From Vibrio zhugei (GTDB lineage Bacteria; Pseudomonadota; Gammaproteobacteria; Enterobacterales; Vibrionaceae), in the NCBI RefSeq assembly GCF_003716875.1, contig NZ_CP033078.1, positions 2,294,001-2,358,000 of the forward strand: 64,000 nucleotides of DNA, given 5' to 3'. The notes beneath the pieces are model-generated. The model searched no databases, was not told the DNA's origin, and saw only the letters and a program-made list of their open reading frames with translations. Below, in pieces: positions 28,106-38,225 of the stretch. Both the position numbers and the translations under genes were made by a program. Numbering within the stretch: position 1 is the first letter of the stretch; every line of letters begins with the position of its first letter.

Positions 28106-28198
28106 TTAAGCGTTGAAAGGCTGGGCGGCATCAGGGTGAGAAATGATCGCGAAAGTACGACGCTTGGCGACTTCGCTAACTAATACACTGTTCGACAT
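28106..28198 (-). pseudogene. prfC: prfC 5' fragment (peptide release factor 3) cut by the ICE
   Basis: The complement strand reads MSNSVLVSEVAKRRTFAI then ISHPD, which is the conserved start of release factor 3 up to the edge of its GTP-binding P-loop, followed by seven foreign residues and a stop (30 codons). The intact gene would continue AGKTTITEK. Neighbours agree: in Vibrio prfC lies next to a GGDEF-EAL gene and rimI, as here. In SXT/R391 integrants the other element end normally provides a new start and promoter for prfC; that end is not in this window. Confidence 0.9.
28126..28140. other. ICE/chromosome junction in prfC (int-side att site)
   Basis: Reading the complement strand, prfC sequence runs through ATT TCT CAC CCT GAT GCC and then leaves the expected HPDAGKTT course, continuing AAQPFNA and a stop. 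The recombination point should lie within or just beside this segment. SXT/R391 elements insert at this part of prfC. Confidence 0.8.
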
Positions 28199-28373
28199 GT
28201 GAAACCAATCTTTTTTATGACCTAGAGTGTCTAAGAGACCTAAGCCTTCGGTTCAAATTTACCGAGTATTTTCCCCCATAATCGTCTTTTGAGCAACTGA
28301 AAGCCATTTGTCGATCAAATAAAACGGAAACCGCACTGCGGGGGGCGTTTTATCACCTATAATTTTTAAGTCT

Positions 28374-30413
28374 ATGACATCGAATAAGAGGCCTATGGCA
28401 AACATCAAAACCACTCAGTCACTGGCGGCAAAACAAGCATTAACGGTATTCGTCGTTTCCATGTTACTTGGGGTGATCTTCAGCCTCAGGTACACCTTGG
28501 TTGATGTCAAAAACGAAAAACAACGCATCGCCAAGCACTACCGTATGACATTGATGCAAAACTACAATGCCGCAAGCCAAGCCGCTTATCGCCTCAACCC
28601 GATACTCGCCGAGCAAGTCATTGCCAATTTGATGGCCGATTCGGCCATCAAAAGTGCTCGCTTAATCGACGATTTTGGCGATACTTTATTTGCCAAAGAA
28701 CGTCTCGCCCCCAGTTACTCGCACTTTAATACATGGCTGACGCAATATCTCGTGCCGGATTCCACGGTCTTTTCAACGCAGTTACACCAACCGCAAGGCC
28801 ATGCCGTTGTGGGAGAACTTCGTTTTACCATTCATACGGGGCAAATCACTCACACTTTCATAAAGAAAAATTACCAATGGCTGTTATTTGATTTCCTGCG
28901 AACCTGCCTAATGACGGCAATATTATTGGCATTTTTTTACTTCAAGCTTTCACGGCCTATCACCCAATTAATCGATTGGGTGCGTGAGTTACAACATACG
29001 AAAAAAGCTCTACCTAATTCACTACAACAAGGTCATAACGAGCTCAAAGAGCTTGCTCAAACCTTTTATGTCCTATGGGAAGAACGAGAGCACGCGGTCG
29101 AACAGCTCAATCATTTAGCCTACTATGATTCATTAACTCAACTCAAAAACCGCAGTATGCTCATGAAGATACTGAGCCAATGGTTAGACTCAAGCATAAA
29201 AAATGATACGACAGGCGCGTTGTTCTATTTAAATTTAAACCGTTTCAAGACCATCAATGATTCGCTTGGACACACCGTCGGAGATAAACTGTTGATCGCG
29301 GTAGGCCGACGTCTAGAAGACTGGGCTCATTATAATTATACCGTCGCACGGATTGGTGGGGATGAATTTGCCATTCTGCTGCCCGCCTACGATACAAGCA
29401 AAGTCGAGCATATTGTTCATGATCTCTTAGCCCATTTATCTCGCCTCTATACCATTGGTTCTCATCAGTTGTATTGTACTGCCAGCATTGGTATTACCCT
29501 CTTTCCTGATGAGACAGTACAGAGCGACATTGACGTCTTACGTCAGGCGGATACGGCGTTATTTCGAGCGAAACGTAGTCGCCAGCCTTATCAATTCTAT
29601 TTACCTGAAATGCAGTCACAAATTGCGGAGTTCATGGACATAGAGAAAGGCTTACACCATGCGATTGAACAGGGGGAACTTGAGCTCTATTACCAACCTC
29701 AAGTCGATAAATATCATCACATTATTGGAGTGGAAGCACTGGTGCGTTGGAATCATCCAACTCGTGGTTTATTGTCACCCGCCACCTTCATGCCGGTTGC
29801 GGAAGAAACCGGTCAAATCATTGACATCGGCCACTGGATTCTAAATACCGCCTGCCAACAATATGCTCAGTGGCATAACGATGATGTGTTGCCTCAATAT
29901 TTCCGGCGTTTGGCTATCAATATCAGTCCACTGCAATTTGCGCAAGAATCCTTTGTCGAATTAGTGCAATCAGCGTTAGAGACCGCCTCGGTTTCCAGTC
30001 AAAATATTGAATTGGAAATCACCGAAAACCTGTTACTTGAGAATATTGACGGAGCCCGAGATAAAATGCGTCAATTAAAACAACTCGGTATTTATTTTTC
30101 CATTGATGACTTTGGCACCGGTTATTCTTCGCTACGCTATTTAAAATACCTTGATATCAACGGACTGAAAATCGATCGTTCATTCATTAGTAACCTTCAT
30201 GAAAGCAGTAGCGCCCAAGCGATTGTCGATACGATGGTCGTTATTGCCCAGCGATTGGAGATTGATGTCATTGCAGAAGGGGTCGAAAATAGAGACGAAT
30301 TGGACGCACTACTTCGCATGCAGTGTGAACATTTCCAAGGTTACTTTTTTGACAAACCGCTCCCAGAGCACACGTTGAGGGAACGGTTTCGTCAAATGGT
30401 CTACCCATCATAA
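28374..30413 (+). CDS. Membrane GGDEF-EAL cyclic di-GMP enzyme
   Basis: The 679-aa protein has helices near residues 22-42 and 172-192 flanking a periplasmic domain, then a HAMP-like linker, a GGDEF domain (ARIGGDEF near 327; no RxxD inhibition site) and an EAL domain from about 425. The EAL domain keeps GVEALVRW, AINISPLQF, LEITENLLL, SIDDFGTGYSSLRY, LKIDRSF, AEGVEN and FQGYFF, so phosphodiesterase activity is expected. TATAAT at 28358-28363 puts a start site only a few bases before the ATG at 28374; the ATG at 28395, with AAGAGG before it, is an alternative start. It is divergent from prfC and overlaps the rimI end by 13 bp. Confidence 0.92.
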   Translation: MTSNKRPMANIKTTQSLAAKQALTVFVVSMLLGVIFSLRYTLVDVKNEKQRIAKHYRMTLMQNYNAASQAAYRLNPILAEQVIANLMADSAIKSARLIDDFGDTLFAKERLAPSYSHFNTWLTQYLVPDSTVFSTQLHQPQGHAVVGELRFTIHTGQITHTFIKKNYQWLLFDFLRTCLMTAILLAFFYFKLSRPITQLIDWVRELQHTKKALPNSLQQGHNELKELAQTFYVLWEEREHAVEQLNHLAYYDSLTQLKNRSMLMKILSQWLDSSIKNDTTGALFYLNLNRFKTINDSLGHTVGDKLLIAVGRRLEDWAHYNYTVARIGGDEFAILLPAYDTSKVEHIVHDLLAHLSRLYTIGSHQLYCTASIGITLFPDETVQSDIDVLRQADTALFRAKRSRQPYQFYLPEMQSQIAEFMDIEKGLHHAIEQGELELYYQPQVDKYHHIIGVEALVRWNHPTRGLLSPATFMPVAEETGQIIDIGHWILNTACQQYAQWHNDDVLPQYFRRLAINISPLQFAQESFVELVQSALETASVSSQNIELEITENLLLENIDGARDKMRQLKQLGIYFSIDDFGTGYSSLRYLKYLDINGLKIDRSFISNLHESSSAQAIVDTMVVIAQRLEIDVIAEGVENRDELDALLRMQCEHFQGYFFDKPLPEHTLRERFRQMVYPS

Positions 30414-30868
30414 TCCTCAGGCAACAACACATACGCCATGAGTACTGCTGCTTCCCTACCCTTATGTGTTGGGTAGTAATCCATACGCGTTCCTTGTTCT
30501 ACAAAACCCAGTTTACGATATAGGTGGATGGCGGCGCTATTGCTTTGCCTAACCTCGAGAAAAATATTTTCGGCCCTCACTTGATGAGCATAATCGATTA
30601 ATGACTGTAATAGCTGAGCGCCTAACCCTTGCCCTTGGAAGACGGGATCAATCGCGATATTGAGGAGTGAAATATCTCCGACCGCATTCTGTGCGTAATA
30701 ATAACCAGCGACGTTACCGTCAAGCAGTAACACGCGATGACACTGCATCGGACTTTGCCATCCAAAGACTGACATCATTTGCCACGGATGTGCATGCGCC
30801 TTTTGTTCTATCGCCCACACATCATCAAGATATTCATCACTAAAATCTACGATGCGAACTGTCATCAT
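30401..30868 (-). CDS. rimI: RimI, ribosomal protein S18 N-alpha-acetyltransferase
   Basis: The 155-aa GNAT-fold protein has the acetyl-CoA motif DPVFQGQGLGAQLL and the RimI-type end YRKLGFVEQGTRMDYYP. It acetylates the N-terminal alanine of S18. Translation begins at the ATG overlapping the holD stop (ATGA); longer frames run into holD. holD-rimI is a conserved pair in gammaproteobacteria. Confidence 0.93.
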   Translation of the reverse strand: MMTVRIVDFSDEYLDDVWAIEQKAHAHPWQMMSVFGWQSPMQCHRVLLLDGNVAGYYYAQNAVGDISLLNIAIDPVFQGQGLGAQLLQSLIDYAHQVRAENIFLEVRQSNSAAIHLYRKLGFVEQGTRMDYYPTHKGREAAVLMAYVLLPEDYDG

Positions 30869-31272
30869 TGACCTCGCTGTGTACAAATTTGCTGCCATAA
30901 AGCACGACGATGTTGCGTATTGCCATCGATCTCTTGAATATAGGGCGAAATCAACTGCTTCGTCACGGTATGCTCTTGAGCGGCACATCCAGCAAACCAA
31001 ACCCATTGGATATGCTCGGCTAACTCAATCAAAGAAAAATTATCGGGCGTGACTCGAACCACATCCTTCAGTGACACATCAAATGTGGCGAGGATACGTT
31101 CAAAAAAAGGTAAATCCTCGTCACTTAATGCTTTATCTGTCACTAAAAGTAGACAATATTGTTGAGGCAGTTTTTGCTTTACAGTCTGCACTCCTAGAAG
31201 CCGTTCAGGATGGATAAGATCCCACGACTGAACACCCATTTCATGTAAATAGGAACCAAACGCTTGTGACAT
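30865..31272 (-). CDS. holD: DNA polymerase III psi subunit HolD
   Basis: The 135-aa protein contains the psi-type N-terminus (YLHEMGVQSWDLIHPERLLG), which tethers chi to the clamp loader, and the fold segment LIELAEHIQWVWFAG. Psi bridges the clamp loader and SSB-binding chi at replication forks. Pairing with rimI supports the call because the sequence itself is poorly conserved. Confidence 0.85.
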   Translation of the reverse strand: MSQAFGSYLHEMGVQSWDLIHPERLLGVQTVKQKLPQQYCLLLVTDKALSDEDLPFFERILATFDVSLKDVVRVTPDNFSLIELAEHIQWVWFAGCAAQEHTVTKQLISPYIQEIDGNTQHRRALWQQICTQRGQ

Positions 31273-31347
31273 AATATATGTTCTATTTAGAGTGGAGGTC
31301 TATGCTAACAAACACGCTCCCACTCACTCAAGGAAAGCAGCGAGGGA

Positions 31348-31839
31348 TTATCTCATCTGCGTTAAGGTCAAACCACACAACTCCGTGCCAAAAGACAGGT
31401 CGCCTGCGGGTAATTGATACTCATCAAAGCTAACGATTTGTATGTTGTGGATAGACTCTCGCTCTATCACTCGAAACCCAAGTGTCTGCCAAAATGAGGA
31501 TGAACCGGCCACAACACATCCTGGATAGCCGAGTTCAGCTAATGTATTTAACCCTTCTTGTACTAGTTGAGTCGCCACACCCTGCTGGCGGAAATCTTCA
31601 TGAGTACACACCAACGACATCACTTGCCAATGGCTATCTTCACCATCAATCACTAACGGACTGAAGATAATATAACCAATTTTTTCGCCATCATCAGTGC
31701 ACGCCACCAGCGACAGCGTGCGACGTCCATTTTCACGTAATGCCGTCACGAAAGAACGTTCATCACTGGATGCAAAGACTGATGTCAATAACTGATCGAT
31801 AAAGAGAATATCAGCTGGAGCTTCAGTACGTATTAGCAT
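31348..31839 (-). CDS. GNAT acetyltransferase, YhbS-like
   Basis: The 163-aa protein has the GNAT acetyl-CoA loop HEDFRQQGVATQLVQEGL and the YhbS-type end YPGCVVAGSSSFWQTLGF. The substrate is unknown; E. coli YhbS, a homologue by pattern, maps near the same pnp-nlpI region. It stands alone, 75 bp from holD on the same strand, and may share its leader. Confidence 0.8.
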   Translation of the reverse strand: MLIRTEAPADILFIDQLLTSVFASSDERSFVTALRENGRRTLSLVACTDDGEKIGYIIFSPLVIDGEDSHWQVMSLVCTHEDFRQQGVATQLVQEGLNTLAELGYPGCVVAGSSSFWQTLGFRVIERESIHNIQIVSFDEYQLPAGDLSFGTELCGLTLTQMR

Positions 31840-32437
31840 TCATAACCTCTAAGATAGAATGAGTTTAGACTCCGCTTTATGCCCTAAATCATGTGGTAGG
31901 GAAAGCCATCTTTAAGTATCCATCGAAATATTCGACATGGGCGTAGTGTATTGGTCGAAGACGCCCATGGCAACAACCGACAAAATAGGACAGTGCGATT
32001 ATCTTAATATTTTTTGGATAACATCACTAATGATAGGATCATGAGTACGTTCATCTATTTCACCACAAGACAATTCCGCACTCGACAAGGTCTCTCTACT
32101 ATTCATCTATTTTGATAATAAAAATTTTTTATTTTCGTGATTTTTATATTAAAAAGCTAAATTGTTCTCATTTATTATCAATGGAACCTCGATTAGTCCC
32201 TGTCATTCCTGAGTTTTCTATGTAAAAATAACTCACCAATGATAAATTGAGATTGCAAAGTGGGCTCCTATTTTAATCCCATATAAAACAGCGGATGATA
32301 AACCTCTTATTTATCCATAGTTTGACACCACTTTGTACTGAAACGCCCAGTGTCAAAAACAACGCAAGCACATCAATATGCAACACTATTTATTGAAATA
32401 CGAATAAATAGCAATAGGAAAAGTTGGTAAGGATTTC
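31840..32437. promoter_or_regulatory. AT-rich regulatory region upstream of the RocS-like gene
   Basis: No gene is supported here. An 8-bp inverted repeat TTTGACAC/GTGTCAAA spans 32321-32357, about 80 bp before the start, and could be an operator. TAAGGA precedes the ATG at 32438. Confidence 0.45.
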
Positions 32438-34507
32438 ATGCCTGAGCAAACATTATCGGACAATTTGCAATACGGATTTACAAAACTCGCAGCAAGCAGC
32501 ACGTTCTTTTTTGCCATTTTAGACAAAAACCACCAATATCATATGGTGAATGAACGTTATGCTGAGCTATCAGGGTTATGTGCAGCAGATTTGAATCAAT
32601 CAAACGATAGCGACACTTTCGGTATGTCGTACTATAACGCATTGCTTCCTTATTATCGCCTCGCGTTTAACGGTGAATCAAGTGAAGGAGAAGTGGAACT
32701 CTCTCGTCATGGATACTCCACCGCTCTGCATTTCTCCATTACCCCTTTAACGCAAGAGGGTGAAGTTCAGCATATTCTTTTTCAAGCCAGTGATACTTCC
32801 GAACAAAAACAACTTCTTAACTCATTGCATGAATCCGAGAATAAGTTCTTAGCTCTTTCGACATTGATCAGTGATGGACTGCTCCTCGTCGAAAATAATA
32901 CGATATTATCCGCCAATGCCAAAGCGGTGCAGCTTCTTGGCTTCAATGACACTCACTACCTATTAGGTGAACGGCTCTCAGCTCTGTTTAGTCTGCCAAA
33001 CTCAAATACTCCCTTACCGCCTTCTTTTTTAGCTAATGCCGTTTCTCCTAGACTGTGCCAAACCAACTTTCGCTGTGCAACACAACGTCCCCTCTCGATG
33101 TCATCCACCTCAACGCAACTTTGGGGGGAACAATCGTATCTTGTTCTGCTTAAAGAGACGACCATCGCCAAGGGAGAAAAAACGGAGACACATCAGCCAG
33201 CTACTCACATCCATGTCGACCCGTTAAGCGGGCTAGTTAATCGCTTTGGCTTTACACGACGTCTTGAGCAGTTCATTCATAACGAAACACCGTTATTGAT
33301 GCTGTACATCGATTTGGACAACTTCAAGAGTGTCAATGATTCATTAGGTCACCATATCGGTGATAAAGTCATTCGCGAGATATCCAACCGACTTAAACGG
33401 ATCCTTCCTAAGCATGGCGTACTTGGTCACTTAGGTGCCGATGAGTTTGCGATTATTTGCCCCAATCCAGAATATGCACACGCGGCAGAAATGCTCTCTG
33501 ATCGTGTCATCACACTGATTAACCAGCCATTCGATCTGCAATATTTTAGTAAACGTATGTCTTGCTCCATAGGGAGTGTGGTGTATCCAGACAATGGACT
33601 GAACTCTCGCACGCTCTTACAAAATGCAGACACCGCCATGTTTGAAGCGAAAGAGCGCGGACGGAATCGACTGGTCACCTACGACTCAGATATGAATAAA
33701 GCCGCGAGAGCTCGCTTATGGTTAGAAATTGAACTTCAGAAAGCGCTGCAAAAAAACGGCCTCGATGTGTGGTATCAACCTAAAGTCGATGCCAAAACAC
33801 TGGAGATCAATGGAGCAGAAGCTCTGGTTCGCTGGAAGCACCCAGTAGAAGGTTATATCAGTCCGGGATCGTTTATTCCGGTCGCGGAAAAGTCAGGGCT
33901 CATTGATCATCTGGGTAGAGTCATCATTCGTGAGGTGTTCAATACGGTCAAACGTTGGAAGACGAAAAACATTTTACCAGGACGGGTCGCCATCAATTTA
34001 TCACCAGAACAATTTGGTAACCACGAACTGTTAGAGTTTCTTGAGCGCCAACTTAATTCTACGGGAATTTCTCCCAGTTGCATTACATTTGAACTGACTG
34101 AAAGCGCGGTAATGAGTAATAGTCAGCACACACAAGAAATGTTAAGGGCGATTAAAAATATGGGGTTTGCCTTATCTATTGATGATTTTGGGACCGGTTA
34201 CTCTTCACTCGCTTATCTTGCACGCTTCCCCATTGATGAACTGAAAATAGATCGTGGTTTTATTAATGATATCAATCAATACCCCAAACAAATCACGGTC
34301 ATCGAAAATATTATTAATTTAGGTAAGTCATTGAATTTAGAACTCGTGGCAGAAGGTATTGAAACTCAGGAACAAGCCACTCTGTTGGCTGAGTTAAACT
34401 GCAACACCATACAAGGCTTCTTTTATCACCGGCCTCAACCCAAAGAAGAAATTGAAGAGTTATTTATCCAACACCACAAAAGAAAGCACCCGCCCCGTCA
34501 ATATTAA
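32438..34507 (+). CDS. Cytoplasmic PAS-PAS-GADEF-EAL phosphodiesterase, RocS-like
   Basis: The 689-aa protein lacks membrane helices. It has two PAS-like domains (near 15-125 and 140-230), a GGDEF-type domain whose signature is changed to LGADEF near residue 333, and an EAL domain with GAEALVRW, AINLSPEQF, FELTESAV, SIDDFGTGYSSLAY, LKIDRGF and AEGIET. The GGDEF half is probably not a normal cyclase and may bind GTP as a regulator, while the EAL half should cleave cyclic di-GMP. Place beside nlpI-pnp matches V. cholerae rocS, a motility and biofilm regulator; that orthology is from gene order only. Confidence 0.88.
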   Translation: MPEQTLSDNLQYGFTKLAASSTFFFAILDKNHQYHMVNERYAELSGLCAADLNQSNDSDTFGMSYYNALLPYYRLAFNGESSEGEVELSRHGYSTALHFSITPLTQEGEVQHILFQASDTSEQKQLLNSLHESENKFLALSTLISDGLLLVENNTILSANAKAVQLLGFNDTHYLLGERLSALFSLPNSNTPLPPSFLANAVSPRLCQTNFRCATQRPLSMSSTSTQLWGEQSYLVLLKETTIAKGEKTETHQPATHIHVDPLSGLVNRFGFTRRLEQFIHNETPLLMLYIDLDNFKSVNDSLGHHIGDKVIREISNRLKRILPKHGVLGHLGADEFAIICPNPEYAHAAEMLSDRVITLINQPFDLQYFSKRMSCSIGSVVYPDNGLNSRTLLQNADTAMFEAKERGRNRLVTYDSDMNKAARARLWLEIELQKALQKNGLDVWYQPKVDAKTLEINGAEALVRWKHPVEGYISPGSFIPVAEKSGLIDHLGRVIIREVFNTVKRWKTKNILPGRVAINLSPEQFGNHELLEFLERQLNSTGISPSCITFELTESAVMSNSQHTQEMLRAIKNMGFALSIDDFGTGYSSLAYLARFPIDELKIDRGFINDINQYPKQITVIENIINLGKSLNLELVAEGIETQEQATLLAELNCNTIQGFFYHRPQPKEEIEELFIQHHKRKHPPRQY

Positions 34508-34698
34508 CAAAATACAACAGCACCACGATTGACTGGGTAACGGTTAAGTTTACGAGTAATGCAATAGCGTACACATCAAGCAATACCGCTTTTTTACCAC
34601 TCATTTCTGATGTCATCAAAACGTATGTGCGGCTCTTATTAGCAAGCATGTGTTGGCCTAATGAGTGGTGTGAATGCTCAATAGATACCGATTAAGCA

Positions 34699-34725
34699 TA
34701 AAAAAACGACTCGGATGAGTCGCTT
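34699..34725 (-). terminator. Intrinsic terminator of nlpI
   Basis: On the complement strand CGACTC-ATCC-GAGTCG is followed by seven T residues, 31 bp after the nlpI stop. Confidence 0.9.
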
Positions 34726-34755
34726 TCTAAAAGTAATCCACTTCGTACACAGACG

Positions 34756-35637
34756 TTATTGCTTAGTTTGTCGCAGCGATTTGTAAATATTTTCTAGCTC
34801 CAAGAAGGAGTAACGATATTCAACATATTCCTGTACATTCAATGAAATGGCTAACTTAAATAATGACAAGGCATGCGCATAACGTCCTTGCAGCTGATAA
34901 CGTTTGCCTAGATAGAAATACGTTTCCGTTAAGCGATGAGCCAATAACTCATTATCATGTGTAGAATCGAGAATGGACTTCAATACCTGCTCTTCAGACA
35001 CTTCACCTAAGGTCAATGCCACAAGATTCCATCCCCACTGATCATTGTGGACACTGTATTCGTTGAGCAATACTTTTTTCGCATGTTGCGGATCTTGCTC
35101 ATATTGCATGAAATAAACCCACAGCGCGTTAAAGGGATCATGAGGCTGTAACTTGGCGAGTTTCGCCATATCTTCTAATCCGAGCTCTGGACGCTCACCG
35201 TAGTACAAGGCTACCGCTCGATTACGTAACGCGAACGCATTCTTCGGATCGAGATCAAGCGCCGAATCAAACGCATCATAAGCGGCATCGTGCTTATTTA
35301 CCCCTGTGTAGAATACACCTAGCATATTAAACACCGCGGGCTGCTTAGGATTAATGGCTATGGACTGGGAAAAATCCAACCTTGCTAAATCTTGTAGTCC
35401 AACATTGTCATAAGCGTTGCCACGCTGGTTCAACATCCGCGATCTGACGTTATCACTGATATCCTGTCGTTGTAGCAATTCACTTAAGCGTGCGATCTGG
35501 ACTTCGTCCTTGACAGAATTCTGTAATGGAATTGCCATCGGTGCATAAACCCACTGAGTCTTTGGGGGCGATTGATGTGCACACCCAGCGACCAATGTCA
35601 TTGCCACGCTCACAGCAAGGGTACGAAACCACTTCAC
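34756..35637 (-). CDS. nlpI: Outer-membrane lipoprotein NlpI with TPR repeats
   Basis: The 293-aa protein begins with a lipoprotein signal peptide and lipobox LVAGC (Cys19). Several TPR helices follow, e.g. SRMLNQRGNAYDNVGLQDLA, FNMLGVFYTGVNKHDAAYDA and LRNRAVALYYGERPEL. NlpI in E. coli is an adaptor for peptidoglycan endopeptidases such as MepS with the protease Prc. The nlpI-pnp order is conserved; the gene lies downstream of pnp on the same strand, separated by the pnp terminator. Confidence 0.93.
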   Translation of the reverse strand: MKWFRTLAVSVAMTLVAGCAHQSPPKTQWVYAPMAIPLQNSVKDEVQIARLSELLQRQDISDNVRSRMLNQRGNAYDNVGLQDLARLDFSQSIAINPKQPAVFNMLGVFYTGVNKHDAAYDAFDSALDLDPKNAFALRNRAVALYYGERPELGLEDMAKLAKLQPHDPFNALWVYFMQYEQDPQHAKKVLLNEYSVHNDQWGWNLVALTLGEVSEEQVLKSILDSTHDNELLAHRLTETYFYLGKRYQLQGRYAHALSLFKLAISLNVQEYVEYRYSFLELENIYKSLRQTKQ

Positions 35638-35718
35638 AGATACTTACTCCTGTTATCCTGAATGACATGCAACGCCACGGAAACACTCGTGACATCACTA
35701 AATGACTAACCATGTCCA

Positions 35719-35749
35719 TAAAAAAAGGAACGTGATTACACGTCCCCTT
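35719..35749 (-). terminator. Intrinsic terminator of pnp
   Basis: On the complement strand GGGACGTG-TAAT-CACGTTCC is followed by seven T residues. It lies 56 bp after the pnp stop. Confidence 0.9.
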
Positions 35750-35804
35750 TATATCATGCTTTCAAATGATAATGCTAAACCATTATCATTGAAAAAACCG
35801 TCGA

Positions 35805-37940
35805 TTACTCAGCTTGAGCGTTATCAGCTGCGGCTGATGCTTCTTCCGCTGGCTTCTCTACCGCTTCTTTCATGCTTAGACGAACACGGTTCTGACGGTC
35901 AATTTCAAGTACTTTCACTTGAACTTCTTGACCTTCAGTCAGGTAGTCAGACACTTTTTCAACTCGCTTGTCAGCAATTTGAGAAATATGAACCAGACCA
36001 TCTTTACCTGGAAGAATCGTAACAAACGCACCGAAATCCGCTAGACGAGCCACTTTACCAGTATAGATTTTACCGACTTCCACTTCCGCGGTTAGCGCTT
36101 TAATACGTTCGATCGCGTCTTTCGCTTGTTCGCCGTCAGTCGCTGCAATTTTAATTGTACCGTCATCTTCAATTTCGATGGTTGTACCGGTTTCTTCCGT
36201 CAATTGGCGGATAACTGCACCACCTTTACCAATCACGTCTTTGATTTTCTCAGAGCTGATCTTCATGGTATGAATGCGTGGAGCAAATTCAGAGATATCA
36301 TCACGAGCACCTGAGATGGCTTGATCCATAACCGTTAGGATATGCATACGCGCACCTTGTGCTTGATTCAATGCAATTTGCATGATTTCTTGAGTGATAC
36401 CTTCAATTTTGATATCCATCTGCAGTGCAGTCACGCCTTCTGACGTTCCTGCCACTTTAAAGTCCATATCACCTAGGTGGTCTTCATCACCAAGAATGTC
36501 AGACAGAACAACAAAGTCATCGCCTTCTTTAACAAGACCCATTGCGATACCCGCAACCGAAGACTTAATTGGAACACCAGCATCCATCAACGCCAATGAG
36601 GTACCACATACCGACGCCATAGAGGATGAACCATTAGATTCTGTAATTTCAGAAACAACACGTACTGTGTATGGGAATTCATCAACGGATGGCATAACCG
36701 CGGCAATACCACGCTTAGCAAGACGACCGTGACCGATTTCACGACGTTTTGGTGAACCAACAAAGCCGGTTTCACCCACACAGTATGGAGGGAAGTTATA
36801 GTGAAGTAAGAAGTTATCTTTACGCTCACCTAACAAGCTATCAATGATTTGTGCGTCACGCTGTGTGCCCAACGTTGCGGTTACCATTGCCTGCGTTTCG
36901 CCACGAGTAAATAGTGCGCTACCATGAGTACGAGGTAGAACGCCTGTACGAACGTCCAATGCACGAACCATGTCTTTCTCACGACCATCGATACGTTTTT
37001 CACCCGCGATAATACGGCTACGTACAACGTTCTTCTCTAAAGAACCAAGCTGTTTCTTGATCTCTTCGCTATCTTGAGAATCATCTTGTGCCAAGATCGC
37101 GGCAGTAACGTCAGCTTTAATGGCATTAACTTGTTCATAACGAGCCATTTTCTCAGTGATTTGATACGCTTCAATCAAACGAGATTCAGCAAGTTCAGCA
37201 ATCTGTGCTTTCAATGTGGCGTTTTCTTCTGGCGCCGTCCATTCCCAAGCAGGCGTCCCCACTTCAGCAGCAAATTCATTGATAGCCTTAATGGCCGTTT
37301 GCTGTTGTTCGTGACCATAAACGACAGCAGATAACATCTCGGCTTCTGATAGAACATCCGCTTCCGATTCTACCATCAGAACCGCACCTTCTGTCCCTGA
37401 TACCACAAGATCAAGACGAGAAGATTCCAATTCACTTGGGCTTGGGTTCAGAACCAATTGACCATCGATGTGACCAACACGTGCCGCACCAATTGGGCCA
37501 TGGAAAGGCATACCTGAAATCGATAACGCTGCAGACGTCGCAAGCATAGTGACGATATCCGGCTGTACGTTCGGGTTAACAGAAACAACAGTCGCAATTA
37601 CTTGCACTTCGTTTTTGAAACCTTCAGGGAATAGAGGACGGATAGGACGGTCAATCAGGCGAGCGGTCAGTGTTTCACTTTCCGATGGACGACCTTCACG
37701 CTTGAAGAAGCCACCTGGAATTTTACCCGCAGCGTAAGTACGCTCTTGGTAGTTAACCGTTAGAGGGAAAAAGCCCTGACCTTCTACGGCTTCTTTTTTA
37801 CCAACAACAGAAACAAAGACTGAGGTATCATCCATTGTTGCCATAACTGCGGCGGTTGCTTGACGTGCAATCACACCGGTTTCTAAAGTAACGGTATGAT
37901 TACCGTATTCAAACGTTTTAACTACTGGTTTTTCAAACAT
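35805..37940 (-). CDS. pnp: Polynucleotide phosphorylase
   Basis: The 711-aa protein (E. coli 711 aa) shows two RNase PH-like domains (from [20 protein letters not shown] and about 310 onward with [15 protein letters not shown]), KH near 555-615 ([20 protein letters not shown]) and S1 near 620-690. It degrades RNA 3'-5' with phosphate and is part of the degradosome. The start has AAGGA 6 nt upstream. It is the gene after rpsO; the long gap between them probably holds the processing and autoregulation hairpins known in E. coli. Confidence 0.98.
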   Translation of the reverse strand: MFEKPVVKTFEYGNHTVTLETGVIARQATAAVMATMDDTSVFVSVVGKKEAVEGQGFFPLTVNYQERTYAAGKIPGGFFKREGRPSESETLTARLIDRPIRPLFPEGFKNEVQVIATVVSVNPNVQPDIVTMLATSAALSISGMPFHGPIGAARVGHIDGQLVLNPSPSELESSRLDLVVSGTEGAVLMVESEADVLSEAEMLSAVVYGHEQQQTAIKAINEFAAEVGTPAWEWTAPEENATLKAQIAELAESRLIEAYQITEKMARYEQVNAIKADVTAAILAQDDSQDSEEIKKQLGSLEKNVVRSRIIAGEKRIDGREKDMVRALDVRTGVLPRTHGSALFTRGETQAMVTATLGTQRDAQIIDSLLGERKDNFLLHYNFPPYCVGETGFVGSPKRREIGHGRLAKRGIAAVMPSVDEFPYTVRVVSEITESNGSSSMASVCGTSLALMDAGVPIKSSVAGIAMGLVKEGDDFVVLSDILGDEDHLGDMDFKVAGTSEGVTALQMDIKIEGITQEIMQIALNQAQGARMHILTVMDQAISGARDDISEFAPRIHTMKISSEKIKDVIGKGGAVIRQLTEETGTTIEIEDDGTIKIAATDGEQAKDAIERIKALTAEVEVGKIYTGKVARLADFGAFVTILPGKDGLVHISQIADKRVEKVSDYLTEGQEVQVKVLEIDRQNRVRLSMKEAVEKPAEEASAAADNAQAE

Positions 37941-38185
37941 TAAGTGTTCCTTATTTCTAATTAGCTTCTAGTAATAGACTAATTAGATGAATCGTATAAC
38001 ACTCAAAGCATCGCCAATCGCGACTAGTAAAAACAGACTTCAATAAGTCTACTTTGAATAGCCGCGACCTACTGGCCGACTAAGGTGACAGCAATGCATT
38101 GAGTCATTGTGAATTAGTTAATCGTAATTAACCAATGGAGAGTAGTATAAACTACTTAGGGGAGGATATGCCAAATATAGATAAC
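37941..38185 (-). promoter_or_regulatory. pnp mRNA leader region with stem-loops
   Basis: Stems AGACTT-CAAT-AAGTCT (about 38034-38049), paired CTAATTAG palindromes (about 37958-37987) and TTAAT/ATTAA near 38117-38132 fill the 245 bp between the rpsO terminator and pnp. In E. coli an RNase III-cleaved leader here mediates PNPase autoregulation; function in this strain is inferred. Confidence 0.5.
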
Positions 38186-38212
38186 AAAAAAGGGGCTCAA
38201 TGCCCCTTTTTT
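38186..38212 (-). terminator. Terminator between rpsO and pnp
   Basis: GGGGC-TCAAT-GCCCC lies between A6 and T6 runs, 14 bp after the rpsO stop. Read-through would feed pnp. Confidence 0.92.
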
Positions 38213-38225
38213 GCTCAAACCGATC

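Noticed and set aside
30868..31006. Longer N-terminus for RimI
   Set aside because: The extra 46 residues lie inside holD in another frame and do not resemble RimI; the ATGA overlap gives the expected length.
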